Notes under the pieces: generated by a model
Told to the model about the DNA's origin: nothing
Databases searched by the model: none
The model's input: only the letters and a program-made list of their open reading frames with translations
Position numbers and translations under genes: made by a program
From: Pseudomonadales bacterium
Lineage (GTDB): Bacteria; Pseudomonadota; Gammaproteobacteria; Pseudomonadales; Azotimanducaceae
Assembly (NCBI GenBank): GCA_012103505.1
Contig: WLWP01000001.1
Coordinates: forward strand, 2,666,001 to 2,730,000
Length of the DNA: 64,000 nucleotides
Direction: 5' to 3'
Shown here: positions 8,998 through 18,376 of the stretch, piece by piece
How positions within the stretch are numbered: the first letter of the stretch is position 1
Layout: each line of letters begins with the position of its first letter

Positions 8998-9762
8998 CTA
9001 CCGCGCAGTGAAACCACCATCAACGATTAGCTCGGTGCCTGTAATAAAGCTCGCTTCATCCGACGCGAGGAATAAGATCGCATTCGCCACCTCATGGGCT
9101 TGTCCCAGGCGTCCCAGCGGAATCACTTTTTCTCTGGCCGTGATCGCACGTTCACCATACTTTTTTTTGTCGGCATCCAATATAGGCGTATCGATTGACC
9201 CAGGGTGTACGGAATTCGCCCTCACAGGGTATCCCCGCTCAGCGCACAACATAGCGACGGACTTGGTCATGTTGCGTACGCCTGCTTTTGCTGCACCGTA
9301 AGATGCATAGTTGGACGACCCAATCATGCCAGCAATCGATGACAGGTTAACGATCGCGCCTGCTTCACTTTGGCGCAGCAATCCCAACCCGTGCTTACAG
9401 CCGAGCGCAACACTCTCCGATACAACTGAATGGACATGCCGCCATGTGTCGAGTTCAAACTTCTCCATGGAATCATGGGGTGATATACCGGCATTGTTCA
9501 CCAGGATGTCCAAGCAAGTTTCGCTTTCACCGACCGCATTCATCACATCCATCCACGCCGCTTCGTCTGTCACATCTAGATGAATGAAAGTGCCGCCAAT
9601 CTCATCAGCAACGGCTCGCCCAGCATCGATGTTGATGTCCGTGACATACACTCTCGCACCCTCGCGACCGAGTGCACGCGCAGTGGCATGGCCAATACCT
9701 GACGCCGCACCGGTTACTAATGCGACTTTTCCATCTACTCGGCCATCTACTCGGCCAGTCAT
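8998..9762 (-). CDS. SDR family NAD(P)-dependent oxidoreductase
   Basis: A 254-residue classical short-chain dehydrogenase/reductase. The cofactor site TGAASGIGHATA lies near residue 18, followed by DILVNNAGIS, the catalytic Ser in NLSSIAG, and YxxxK as YGAAKAG. The C-terminus ends with the usual FITGTELIVDGG. D at the end of strand 2 (VTDINID) favours NAD(H). The N-terminus carries a small duplication (GRVDGRVDG), visible as a 12-bp tandem repeat in the DNA. It overlaps the upstream LLM gene by 4 bp and is followed closely by the selenoprotein gene. Substrate unknown. Confidence 0.92.
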   Translation of the reverse strand: MTGRVDGRVDGKVALVTGAASGIGHATARALGREGARVYVTDINIDAGRAVADEIGGTFIHLDVTDEAAWMDVMNAVGESETCLDILVNNAGISPHDSMEKFELDTWRHVHSVVSESVALGCKHGLGLLRQSEAGAIVNLSSIAGMIGSSNYASYGAAKAGVRNMTKSVAMLCAERGYPVRANSVHPGSIDTPILDADKKKYGERAITAREKVIPLGRLGQAHEVANAILFLASDEASFITGTELIVDGGFTAR

Positions 9763-10841
9763 GCGACCACTCCAACTGGATTTACATCAGCTATGGGCAT
9801 TCCCAGCTCTCGCTCTATCCCCGGCACTACCTCTTCCATCCACAACGCCAAAGAATCCATCGCCAGACCATGCGGCAAGTCACCCAATTTCGCCTGAATC
9901 ACAAGATCGTTAACACGGGCATCGCGAATCTCTCGAACGGCTCGCTCGATGCAAGTGTCTACATCTCCAATAATTAGGCGGTCGAGGAGTTCATCGATCG
10001 TGGGTTCGCCTTCAAACGGGCGTTCTGCAACTATGTAATCTCCTGAAATCGACTCGGTTTTTGTGCGAAGTGCGTAGGCAAGCCTGGTTTGGTACAACGC
10101 GCACTCCGCGTAGCGCCGGGCATCAGCTTTATTTCGAGCAACAAAGGCATAACGCAACAAGCCCATGCGTAGCTGATCGGCCGATTTGCCAACAGCAGCA
10201 AACTGCTGCTCGACTCGGTGCCGCAACTTGACGATCGATTCAGTTCGGCCAAGGAGTCCAGATACAAACACTGCATATCCGCGCTCTGCCGCACGCTGGT
10301 GAAAGGACGGATCACTCCCTACCAACCAGATCGGTGGTAACGGCTTCTGTACCGGGTGGACGGGCATCGATGCAGACGACTGTTGAAAATGTTTGCCGTT
10401 GTACTCGAATCTCGTCCCAGTAAGACCTAGCTCGATTAACTCAAGCAGCTCTAATGTGGCCTCTTTATTTGTGCTCAAGTCCGCACCAAAACGCTCGAAC
10501 TCGAAGGGTTGATAACCTGCACCGACACCAAGCTCCAGGCGACCAGATGAGAGCACATCAGCGAGCCCTATCTCGCCCAGCAATCGTATGGGCTTATAGA
10601 GTGGCGCCACGATCACGCCGGTGCCCAACCGAATTCGTTCAGTACGTGCGGCACAGTGATTGACCATCATGAGAGGAGAAGGACAGAGGCTGTAGTTCGA
10701 CGCGTGATGCTCTGGGAACCAACACGAATCGAATCCGAGCGCTTCTGCGCTCACAGCTTGGTCAACAGCCTCCAACAATACCTGCTCGGCTGATTGACTC
10801 CGATCACGCTGCTGCATGACATTGAATACCCCAAACTTCAT
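9759..10841 (-). CDS. LLM class flavin-dependent oxidoreductase (luciferase-like)
   Basis: The 360-residue product has the bacterial luciferase-like TIM-barrel features: MKFGVFNVMQQ at strand 1, GFDSCWFPEHHASNY (the EHH/EHHF motif) near residue 40, RIRLGTGVIVAPLYKP, and GRLELGVGAGYQPFEFERFG near 100. Such enzymes use FMNH2 or F420 to oxygenate or reduce organic substrates. It is the first gene of a tight operon (4-bp overlap with the SDR, then the selenoprotein). The shared operon suggests a flavin or peroxide chemistry link to the seleno-enzyme, but that is inference. Confidence 0.9.
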   Translation of the reverse strand: MKFGVFNVMQQRDRSQSAEQVLLEAVDQAVSAEALGFDSCWFPEHHASNYSLCPSPLMMVNHCAARTERIRLGTGVIVAPLYKPIRLLGEIGLADVLSSGRLELGVGAGYQPFEFERFGADLSTNKEATLELLELIELGLTGTRFEYNGKHFQQSSASMPVHPVQKPLPPIWLVGSDPSFHQRAAERGYAVFVSGLLGRTESIVKLRHRVEQQFAAVGKSADQLRMGLLRYAFVARNKADARRYAECALYQTRLAYALRTKTESISGDYIVAERPFEGEPTIDELLDRLIIGDVDTCIERAVREIRDARVNDLVIQAKLGDLPHGLAMDSLALWMEEVVPGIERELGMPIADVNPVGVVA

Positions 10842-10988
10842 CCACCCTCCACTAACTCACCCAGATCGCCTACTTTCTCATAGGCACCGTCAGGAATCGA
10901 TGTCGGCAGCCATCCTGTTTTATTGGGAGAACAATTAAGTAGAGAGTACGATAAGCAGTCAGATCAACTCAAAATAGAAGGAAGCGCA

Positions 10989-11375
10989 ATGGCTATTACT
11001 GGCTATGACCATCTTGTCGTCCGCGTCAACGACATCGACCAAGGCATCTCAACATACCGCGATACGCTCGGATTGGAACTTGATCGCACGGATGAAAACG
11101 AGCAGCTCGGTATCAAACAAGCATTTTTTAACTTACCGAACGGAGGCTTCATCGAAATTGTGTCGCCACTTAGCGAAGAGTCAGCAGTTGGCAAAGCCCT
11201 CGCCGGTCGAGGTGAAGGAATGCATACGATTGCGTTCGAAGTTGATGATCTTGACGCGACATGTGCGGCGATGAAGGAAGGTGGGGCTCAACTCATCGGT
11301 GAAGGTGGTCCACAAGTCTTTGTCCACCCAAAATCAACCAACGGAATTTTGCTTCAGCTCTCCGCGAAACGTTAG
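10989..11375 (+). CDS. VOC family protein (single domain, epimerase/dioxygenase-like)
   Basis: From ATG 10989, preceded by GAAGGA, the product is 128 residues: ITGYDHLVVRVNDIDQGISTYRD at the first strand and helix, EIVSPL mid-domain, MHTIAFEVDDLDATCAAMKEGG, and VHPKSTNGILLQLS at the end. The HPKSTNG(I/V)LLQL ending resembles methylmalonyl-CoA epimerase and related VOC proteins. Metal ligands His (DHLV), Glu (FIEIV) and His (MHTIAFE) are visible. An upstream extension of the frame to 10923 has no support. A strong hairpin follows the gene. Confidence 0.85.
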   Translation: MAITGYDHLVVRVNDIDQGISTYRDTLGLELDRTDENEQLGIKQAFFNLPNGGFIEIVSPLSEESAVGKALAGRGEGMHTIAFEVDDLDATCAAMKEGGAQLIGEGGPQVFVHPKSTNGILLQLSAKR

Positions 11376-11384
11376 GCCTGTCGA

Positions 11385-11410
11385 CGCTCGGCTGCTGAAG
11401 CAGCCGAGCG
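11385..11410. terminator. Strong hairpin terminator between convergent VOC genes
   Basis: CGCTCGGCTGCT and AGCAGCCGAGCG are perfect 12-bp inverted arms with two bases between them, so an effective 10-11 bp GC-rich stem with a small loop. It lies 10 bp after the stop at 11375 and 10 bp from the convergent stop at 11420. A T-run is lacking, but the position and stability fit a bidirectional terminator. Confidence 0.7.
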
Positions 11411-11419
11411 ATCTCAAAC

Positions 11420-12649
11420 TCACCCAGACTGTGGTGGCATTTTAATTTCCATAGGTGGGCAGTGTGCCGGGTGTGGTAACGGTTCCCGTTTGGTTATGCC
11501 ACCGACCAACTCAAGAAAAACACCGTCTGGATCAATCGCGTGTACGATGGCCGATTCGTCTTCACCTGTGCCGGAACAGCAGGGTGCGATCTCAGACAGA
11601 AACGGCACACCCTGAGATTGGAGTATATCCATCGCTCGCTCCATGTCGGGCACCATCAATGCAATCCGATTGATGCCTATGTGATTTATAGGCGGAGGAT
11701 AAGCCGGTTCTGGATTGAACGGTTCAAGCCATTGGATCAATCGTAAGATGTGCTTGTCACCACGCGCTATCGAAATGTCAGCGCCTTTGAAGCTAAACGG
11801 CACATCCAAACCCCAAGCTGCGGCCTCTTCTAGACCGCCGCTAGTCTGCTCAAGTGGGGAAACTTGGGTATAACCAAAGCGCTCGTAAAACTCGAGTGAT
11901 GCTTCAAGGTCAGTCACGTTGATACCAATAAAAGGCATCGAAACTAGGTGCATGTCTCGAGAGTCATCGCGAATTGGCGCACTACTTTCCGTCAGTTTGT
12001 ATAGCACTCCCTCCGGATCACGAAAGAATGCATAACGACTACCAACGTCACCATAAGGCGCCGACAAAAAATCGACCCCTTGCTCTACAAGAAATGCGAC
12101 ATCGCTGTCTAAATCGCTCGTTAACAAGGCTGCGTACGCCATACCTAGGTGGTTAGGTAATTCATACGGCGGATCAGGATTAAAAGGTGTTTTGAACTGC
12201 AACAGGTCAATGTTCGCACCGTTCGGACTCGCTGGCAGAGAAATCACCTCGCCTTTAGCCAACTCGTACTGGCAGACATCGAACATTCCGAGAGCACGTG
12301 CCATCTGATGCGTATTCGTCAGCGGGAAACCACCCACACCCGTTGTGTAACCAAGCTTGCGATAGAACTCACGGCTGCTGTCGAAATCCAAGGTATGCGT
12401 CGCAAAATGGAACCTCGCCATCAGACCAATGTCTGCCTCTGATTCATAGTTGATCGCTGCGGCAGCTTGCGCCATCGCATTATTGAGGTCGTCCTCATCA
12501 GATCGCGGTTCCGATTCAACAAGAACTGCTGTCTCTGTGTCATCGGAATCCGCAGCATCGTCCATGCGGTCAGCGCCATCACTGCACCCAACAAGCACAA
12601 ACAAGCTGACCGATAGAAACGTTCGTAACTTTAGCGAGATATCAAGCAT
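11420..12649 (-). CDS. Two-domain VOC lipoprotein
   Basis: From ATG 12649 behind TGAGGA, the product has a lipoprotein signal (FLSVSLFVLVGC, lipobox LVGC), an acidic linker rich in D, E and S, then two VOC modules. The first contains MARFHFATHTLDFDSSREFYRKLGY and FFRDPEGVLYKLTE; the second contains IGINVTDLEASLEFYERFGY and AIDPDGVFLELVGG. It is a paralogue of the secreted protein at 2104-3213, down to shared phrases such as NHLGMAYA and APCCSG. Membrane-anchored, probably facing the periplasm. Substrate unknown. It is 23 bp behind the pyridoxamine-oxidase-like gene in the same orientation. Confidence 0.85.
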   Translation of the reverse strand: MLDISLKLRTFLSVSLFVLVGCSDGADRMDDAADSDDTETAVLVESEPRSDEDDLNNAMAQAAAAINYESEADIGLMARFHFATHTLDFDSSREFYRKLGYTTGVGGFPLTNTHQMARALGMFDVCQYELAKGEVISLPASPNGANIDLLQFKTPFNPDPPYELPNHLGMAYAALLTSDLDSDVAFLVEQGVDFLSAPYGDVGSRYAFFRDPEGVLYKLTESSAPIRDDSRDMHLVSMPFIGINVTDLEASLEFYERFGYTQVSPLEQTSGGLEEAAAWGLDVPFSFKGADISIARGDKHILRLIQWLEPFNPEPAYPPPINHIGINRIALMVPDMERAMDILQSQGVPFLSEIAPCCSGTGEDESAIVHAIDPDGVFLELVGGITKREPLPHPAHCPPMEIKMPPQSG

Positions 12650-12672
12650 GCTGTTCCTCAGGAATACCATCT

Positions 12673-13272
12673 TTACTCTAATCCACGTTTCTTGAGTTCT
12701 TCAGGCATGCGTTTCGAATCCGCTTCAAGTAGTGGTCCCCGCTCGTCATCAGATAGAGCCCCGGCTGTGTCCTTCGCCATTTTGTCGCTATCCAGCATGA
12801 TCCATTTCTCAGGCACGATTTCAATCACCACCCGTAGCGGCGAGTTTAGGCGTTCAACAAAGCCATCAGCGGCTGCCTTTTCTTCCGGTGACATCTCGCC
12901 CTCTTTGCCCGCTCGTGTATAGGGCCCGTAGGCGAGGGCCGGATAGAACCAACTCTTTGTCTCTTCATCTTCATGCACGATTGCACGACCTTTGAACGTG
13001 ATCGCGCCGTTTGGACCGTTCGGTGCAGCCACCCCACTGACAACTACCGAACACCGTGGATCTCGGCGGATTGCTGATACTCGATGGCGATGTACTCCAC
13101 AGGTTATCCAACCACGGCCATCGCGCCAAACAAAGGCGTGCACTACCCCGACCGGCCAGCCATCTTTCGTCGACCAATTGAATACACACTCCCCCGCTTT
13201 ACTGAGTAGTTCTTCTCGCGTTTCTTCCGTAAATGGATAGATCGACACCACTTCATGTTCTTTAGTAGACAT
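12673..13272 (-). CDS. Pyridoxamine 5'-phosphate oxidase-like FMN-binding protein
   Basis: A 199-residue protein with the split-barrel pattern: WPVGVVHAFVWRDGRGWITC, HRHRVSAIRRDPRCSVVVSG, and GAITFKGRAIVHEDEE. This is typical of the PNPOx-like family that binds FMN or F420 and reduces or oxidises small molecules. No transmembrane segment. It is the first gene of a two-gene unit with the VOC lipoprotein and is divergent from the GMC oxidoreductase gene across 97 bp. The substrate is not deducible. Confidence 0.85.
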   Translation of the reverse strand: MSTKEHEVVSIYPFTEETREELLSKAGECVFNWSTKDGWPVGVVHAFVWRDGRGWITCGVHRHRVSAIRRDPRCSVVVSGVAAPNGPNGAITFKGRAIVHEDEETKSWFYPALAYGPYTRAGKEGEMSPEEKAAADGFVERLNSPLRVVIEIVPEKWIMLDSDKMAKDTAGALSDDERGPLLEADSKRMPEELKKRGLE

Positions 13273-13369
13273 AGCACCCTCGGTTAAAAGTCATCAGCAG
13301 CTGATAATAGCTTACCCGCTGCTGTACCCTCTAGGTGCGTTAGTCACAGATAACAGGTAGGAGCTTAGC

Positions 13370-15061
13370 GTGACCACTTTCCAAGGATTTCACTACGACG
13401 CGATCGTAGTCGGCTCCGGTGCAGGCGGAAGCATGGCCGCTTATACGTTAACGAAGGCTGGTCACTCCGTACTACTTCTCGAAGCGGGACGAGACTATGA
13501 CCCGTATACAGAAACACCCATGTTCGAGACGGCCGCTGACGCACCGTTACGTGGTGTTAGTACCAAAGACAAAGATTTTGGTTTCTATGACGCCACGATC
13601 GATGGCGGTTGGCAGGTCCCACACGAACCCTATACAACGGCTGAGGGTACCGACTTCATATGGTGGCGAGCACGCATGCTCGGGGGTCGCACCAATCATT
13701 GGGGACGCTACTCTCTGCGCTTTAGCCCACACGACTTCAAGGCGTACAGTCGCGATGGACTCGGTGCCGACTGGCCAATGGTGTATGCAGATCTTGCCCC
13801 CTGGTACGACGAAGCCGAGAAACTCATCGGCGTATGTGGCGACAGCCCGAACATCGACGACATTCCAGCTTCATCGCCCGGGGTACTGATGCCGCCGCCG
13901 AAGGGCAGAATTTATGAACTCCTGGTCCAAGCAGCATGCAACAAACTCGGAATCCCTGTTGTACCCATGCATCGAGCGATCCTGACACGGCCGTTAGATG
14001 ATCGCCAAGCCTGCTTCTGGGCAACCCCCTGTGGGCGGGGTTGTTCAATAGGTGCAGCTTTCCAAACCACCACATCTCTACTCCCCATGGCGAAGGCAAC
14101 TGGACGCCTAAAAATCGTAACCAATGCGATGGTCAGCCAACTTGGTGCAGACGAGACGGGCAAGATTGACTCTGTTACTTTTTTTGACAAAACGACCAAC
14201 AAGCCAGTCAGTCTCCCTTGTCGGGTTGTGGTATTGGCTGCTAGCGCCTGCGATAGCGCCCGTATTTTGCTCAACTCCAAGAGCGCAAGCGCACCAGACG
14301 GAATCGCAAATTCTAGCCACCAGGTTGGGCGCAATCTGATGGACAGTACTGGGATGAACGTCAATGCCTACATTCCCGGTTTAGAGAACCGCCCGCGCTA
14401 CAACGAAGATGGTCACACTGGAAGTCACTTATACGTACCTTGGTGGTGTCACGATGAGAAAAAGCGAAAGAGCTTAAATTTCGGGCGCGGCTACCACTTC
14501 GAAATAAGCGGGGGTTTTAACGCACCTGGTATGGGTCTTGGTCGGCTGGGACGCGGTATCGGACAAAGTCTAAAGAGCCATGTACACGCTGGCTACGGCG
14601 CCTCTCTGCGTTTGGCATTGCGCGGCGAGATGCTTCCGAATTCGAATTGCTACATGGACCTCGACCCGAAGGTAAAAGACAAGTGGGGTACGCCAGTACC
14701 ACGCTTCCATTGGCGTTGGAGTGAACAAGAGCTCAATCAGGTTGCGCACGGCCTAGAGATCGGAGAGCAAATCGTTAAGACCATGGGTGGCAGAGTCACC
14801 AACGCAGAACGAACACCTGAAGAAGCAATTCTCAAAGGTGGTCAAATAATTCATGAGGTCGGGACCACCCGCATGGGCTCGAACCCCAATGATTCAGTTA
14901 CCAATGGCTATGGGCAAACCTGGGATAGCGAGAATCTCTTCATCATGGATGGCGGTGTGTTTGCCTCTAACCCACACAAAAATTGCACCCTTACCATCAT
15001 GACGCTGGCTATGCGCAACGCGACCCACTTGGCCGATCAGATGCAGCGGGGTCTACTATGA
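13370..15061 (+). CDS. GMC family FAD-dependent oxidoreductase (large subunit type)
   Basis: The 563-residue protein begins with an FAD Rossmann motif, IVVGSGAGGSMAAYTL, near residue 12, then LLLEAGRDYDPY and LGGRTNHWGRYSLR. The C-terminus has GTTRMGSNPNDSVTNGYGQ and NPHKNCTLTIMTLA, the GMC C-terminal signature with the active-site His/Asn region. The start is GTG 13370 after GTAGGAG. The next gene overlaps as ATGA and encodes a gluconate 2-dehydrogenase subunit 3-like protein, so the pair probably forms a membrane-associated sugar or alcohol dehydrogenase that feeds electrons to the respiratory chain. Confidence 0.92.
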   Translation: MTTFQGFHYDAIVVGSGAGGSMAAYTLTKAGHSVLLLEAGRDYDPYTETPMFETAADAPLRGVSTKDKDFGFYDATIDGGWQVPHEPYTTAEGTDFIWWRARMLGGRTNHWGRYSLRFSPHDFKAYSRDGLGADWPMVYADLAPWYDEAEKLIGVCGDSPNIDDIPASSPGVLMPPPKGRIYELLVQAACNKLGIPVVPMHRAILTRPLDDRQACFWATPCGRGCSIGAAFQTTTSLLPMAKATGRLKIVTNAMVSQLGADETGKIDSVTFFDKTTNKPVSLPCRVVVLAASACDSARILLNSKSASAPDGIANSSHQVGRNLMDSTGMNVNAYIPGLENRPRYNEDGHTGSHLYVPWWCHDEKKRKSLNFGRGYHFEISGGFNAPGMGLGRLGRGIGQSLKSHVHAGYGASLRLALRGEMLPNSNCYMDLDPKVKDKWGTPVPRFHWRWSEQELNQVAHGLEIGEQIVKTMGGRVTNAERTPEEAILKGGQIIHEVGTTRMGSNPNDSVTNGYGQTWDSENLFIMDGGVFASNPHKNCTLTIMTLAMRNATHLADQMQRGLL

Positions 15062-15765
15062 GCCAGTATTCGAGTCCGATCTCCAGACGCCAAGCCCTAG
15101 CGCGAATGGCGGCCATGAGCGCCATCATCAGCCAACCGGGTAACGTCTACCCTGCTGCACCGCAAACGCAAACGCAAACGCAAAAAGTCTCTGGTGAATG
15201 GCCGGAGATCACTCTTAGCAAAATCGATGCGCGGGGTTATGGTACCGACCCCAAACTGATCACCCCCGAACCCGCCCCTTGGCCACGCACGCTTAATAGA
15301 GAACTCTTAAACACCTTAGCAGTCGTCAGCGAGGAGATTTGTCCCGGCTCGAGTGCAGCGGGTGTGCCTGATGTCATCAACGAATGGGTCAGCGCGCCGT
15401 ATGATCAACAACAATTAGACCGTAAGTTGCTGGTGCCTGGAATCGTTTGGCTAGACGATCGAAGCCTCCTTCGATTGAAGCAGCCTATAACTGCCCTCCG
15501 GTCTGAGGATAGAGTTTTTCTTCTAAATGAGATCGACCTCGAAGCCAACCAAAACCCAACTGCGCTGTCATCTCAGTTTTTCAATCGGCTGCGTACATTA
15601 GTAACAGGTGCGTATTTCTCAAGTCCAGAAGGGGGGTTGGAACTCGGCTATCGCGGCAACACGCCCATTGCCGGGGATTACCCTGGCCCGTCAGATGAAG
15701 CAATGGATCATCTAGGTTCGTTACTTGAGCAGCTCGGTTTGTCGCTTAACCCTAACCAGTACTAG
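15058..15765 (+). CDS. Gluconate 2-dehydrogenase subunit 3 family protein (Tat signal)
   Basis: The 235-residue product starts at the ATG overlapping the GMC stop. Its N-terminus, SPISRRQALARMAAMSAI, is a twin-arginine signal. This implies that the folded, flavin-loaded GMC partner, which has no signal of its own, can ride with it to the periplasm. The mature region contains LLNTLAVVSEEICPGSSAAGV and NEWVSAPYD near residues 80-115, typical of the family. A QTQTQTQ run at residues 38-44 reflects a hexamer repeat in the DNA. It overlaps the convergent transporter gene by 14 bp. Confidence 0.88.
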   Translation: MSQYSSPISRRQALARMAAMSAIISQPGNVYPAAPQTQTQTQKVSGEWPEITLSKIDARGYGTDPKLITPEPAPWPRTLNRELLNTLAVVSEEICPGSSAAGVPDVINEWVSAPYDQQQLDRKLLVPGIVWLDDRSLLRLKQPITALRSEDRVFLLNEIDLEANQNPTALSSQFFNRLRTLVTGAYFSSPEGGLELGYRGNTPIAGDYPGPSDEAMDHLGSLLEQLGLSLNPNQY

Positions 15766-17293
15766 CAGGTACCGAGCCATCGCCTGTGCCCGCCTTGAGC
15801 GCCACGCCTCTGCGTTCGATCCTCCCACGGATTCGAAGCTGCCGCTCTTCGGTTAGCGGATAATGCCAGATGAACGGCAACGCGATGATCTTGAAGGCAG
15901 CAGGAATGATCGCATAAAGCAATGTCACCCACATGAGTGAGCTCTCACTGTTTCCACCTAACATCCCACCAAGGGCGGGATCTGCTTGTGGGTCAAAACC
16001 AAAGAACTGGATCGCCGCCAAGCCAATCGCACCACCAAGTGCCGTGCCACCTTTTTTGGACATGCCCCATACCGAAAAGTAGAGCCCTGCACGCTGCTGA
16101 CCCGTCCGAGCAGAATCAATATCTACCGCATCGGCAGCCATAGAGGCTGGCATTGCAAGCAGCGCTCCTACTGCCGAGCCCTTGAAGACCATCACAATCA
16201 GGAACACCGAAAACCAACCTGCCGGAATAAACGGAATAACCGATGCCCAGATCGAAAACCAAATTATGGACACGATGTAGGCGCGGTGTTTACCGACTTT
16301 TTCAGACAAGCGCATCCAAAGTGGCAGCCCGAGTACTGAGGCCATGTAGTAAACGAGCAGGTAGATTGGATACAGCTCACCAGCTTGTATCACGTGTTTA
16401 ACAAAGAAGTAGGACAAAGCCCCGGTCATCGCCGCGCCCGTAACACTGAAGGAGTAGCAGATAATCAAACGGATGAATGGGCCGTTGCGCCGAATAACCG
16501 ACATGCTGGCTTTCAAAGTCGGTTTCTGTCTTGGGATAACCTTTTGATCAGGCTCGCTGACAAACATGACCGCTATCGCCACGGTTAGAGGCAGCGCAAC
16601 GAGAATGAATATGGCAAGCCATTCCAAAATTACCCCAGGATTCCCAGCTCGCGAAGCCATGATCGCTCGGAAGTCGTTGGAGAAAGAGTCTAGAAATTCA
16701 CTAAACGTCGTGAAGTCAGTATTGCTCAGATAAATCGCGGTCGCTGCGATAAGAGGGATCGTAACCGCAGTCACCGTACCCACGAAGTGAAACTGTTCGC
16801 GCCGCGTCGTGACACGAGTTCGCTCATCGTAATCGGTCGAAAGCTCTGCACCCCAGGCATAGTACGGCAAATCCACAACCGTAAAAGCCAAGTACATCAT
16901 GACAGACCAGAAACCAAAATAGAGCAGCGTTGGGTTTTCGCCTGGCAGGAACAGCATCCAAACAGATACAACCATGAGTGGTGTACCAACAACCAACCAA
17001 GGTTTGCGACGACCAAAACGACTACGGGTCTTGTCGCTCAACACTCCGATCAGAGGGTCGGTAACAACGTCTGAGATACGGGCGAAAAAGATGATGCTTG
17101 CCATCGCATAGAGACTAATCCCCAGCTCTGCATAGTAGGGTTGTACGTACACACCAACAGGGAGAAGAGCCATCGAGATTGGCCAATACATCATCGAATA
17201 ATTGACGACAGTCCAACTTGATAGCTTTTGCGAGATTACGCTATCTAAAGGGGTTGCCGAGTCTGCCGAATCAGTCGCGCCAGTTGTCGCCAT
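15752..17293 (-). CDS. MFS transporter, GPH (glycoside-pentoside-hexuronide) type
   Basis: The 513-residue protein has about 12 membrane segments and the GPH signatures ARISDVVTDPLIGVLSDKTRSRFGRRKPW near residues 70-97 (split here as DPLIGVLSDKT and RFGRRKPW) and YYAWGAELSTDYDERTRVT. GPH carriers import glycosides and related solutes with H+ or Na+. It is a paralogue of the transporter at 18891-20252. It may supply substrate to the adjacent GMC dehydrogenase pair; that is inference from position. Confidence 0.88.
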   Translation of the reverse strand: MATTGATDSADSATPLDSVISQKLSSWTVVNYSMMYWPISMALLPVGVYVQPYYAELGISLYAMASIIFFARISDVVTDPLIGVLSDKTRSRFGRRKPWLVVGTPLMVVSVWMLFLPGENPTLLYFGFWSVMMYLAFTVVDLPYYAWGAELSTDYDERTRVTTRREQFHFVGTVTAVTIPLIAATAIYLSNTDFTTFSEFLDSFSNDFRAIMASRAGNPGVILEWLAIFILVALPLTVAIAVMFVSEPDQKVIPRQKPTLKASMSVIRRNGPFIRLIICYSFSVTGAAMTGALSYFFVKHVIQAGELYPIYLLVYYMASVLGLPLWMRLSEKVGKHRAYIVSIIWFSIWASVIPFIPAGWFSVFLIVMVFKGSAVGALLAMPASMAADAVDIDSARTGQQRAGLYFSVWGMSKKGGTALGGAIGLAAIQFFGFDPQADPALGGMLGGNSESSLMWVTLLYAIIPAAFKIIALPFIWHYPLTEERQLRIRGRIERRGVALKAGTGDGSVPASTG

Positions 17294-17366
17294 ACGTCAT
17301 CCGAATCTGTGCCTACCCCAACCCTGCGTCCAAAGAGGGCGATCTGTCAAGTTGGTCATTGCCCAG

Positions 17367-18365
17367 CTATTGGCCCTTAACAATAATTCTTTTTGTCCAT
17401 CTTTCCGCTAGGTTTGGTGCCCGACCAGGCGTACTCCATGGGCAAACTGATATGCAAATTGCGCAGCCGTAGGTTTCGTTGAAGTAGCCAATGCACTTAT
17501 CGAAGTCCACGTACCACTTCTCGTCGCCGCGTACCTGCTGCTTTTCCTGACTAATCGCCTGCGGCGGACAGGCATTCGTACATACCTGACAGCCTAAACA
17601 AAACTCATCTGCACCAAAGCGATCAGGTTGATTAACCTCGAGCGGCAAGTCCGTCTCAACCGCTGCCAATCGAAAAGACGACCCAAGCTCTCTGTTAATC
17701 AACGATCCATGCTTCCCGAGTTCACCGACTCCGGCTGCAATGGCAGCGGGTATCAGATTCATCGATCCGACCCAGGGTCCAGTATGTGATTTAGCTTGGT
17801 ATCCTTGCGACTTAATCCATTTGGTTAACTTTCGTGCGGCTCGTGAACCTCGATTGTATTGCACAGCCACTTCATGAGCCCAATCTGGGTGCTCGTTGCT
17901 GGGCGGTAACTCCCGTGAACGGCTATGGTCCATAGCTACCACCAGCACAACAACAAAAGGCATCTCAGTTGTGAATCCCTCATACATCCACTGTGGTTCA
18001 ATCGTGGCAACGCCCACCTGATCCGATTCGTTAGCGAGCGCGAACTCTTGGAGCCCATCGGTCCACGCTGTCGTCGACCTCGGCTCAGCCAATTTTCCAG
18101 GTTCACTTCTTTCGCTGGGTCCACGATCAGCATTTGCGTATACCGCTAGCAGTTCTGGCACGGTGTTGTGCCGCTCAACGATGCAATCCTGGACAGGACC
18201 AAATGGACCATCGCTACTTGGCTGTACCCAGAAAACACGATCAGGTTGGCGCGGCTCTGTCTCGCCGAGGCCATTAAAATCGTTACCCGATTTACCGTCC
18301 AATAGCTCCTGGAAAGCCAACGTTGGCTGCCAAGGATCTTTGGACCAGTTTTTGCGCTTTGCCAC
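17367..18365 (-). CDS. Double 4Fe-4S cluster oxidoreductase, epoxyqueuosine-reductase/reductive-dehalogenase-like
   Basis: A 332-residue protein whose C-terminal third carries two ferredoxin-type clusters: CLGCQVCTNACPPQAI near residue 265 and CAICISVCPWSTPG near 310. The middle region includes SHTGPWVGSMNLIPAAIAAGVGELGKHG, broken here at LIPAAIAAGVGELG, the signature of QueG and reductive dehalogenase catalytic domains, which bind a corrinoid in those families. No Tat signal is seen, so it is probably cytoplasmic. Its own substrate is unknown. It lies 11 bp downstream of the YkgJ-type gene on the same strand. Confidence 0.8.
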   Translation of the reverse strand: MAKRKNWSKDPWQPTLAFQELLDGKSGNDFNGLGETEPRQPDRVFWVQPSSDGPFGPVQDCIVERHNTVPELLAVYANADRGPSERSEPGKLAEPRSTTAWTDGLQEFALANESDQVGVATIEPQWMYEGFTTEMPFVVVLVVAMDHSRSRELPPSNEHPDWAHEVAVQYNRGSRAARKLTKWIKSQGYQAKSHTGPWVGSMNLIPAAIAAGVGELGKHGSLINRELGSSFRLAAVETDLPLEVNQPDRFGADEFCLGCQVCTNACPPQAISQEKQQVRGDEKWYVDFDKCIGYFNETYGCAICISVCPWSTPGRAPNLAERWTKRIIVKGQ

Positions 18366-18376
18366 GATGCAGTTCC

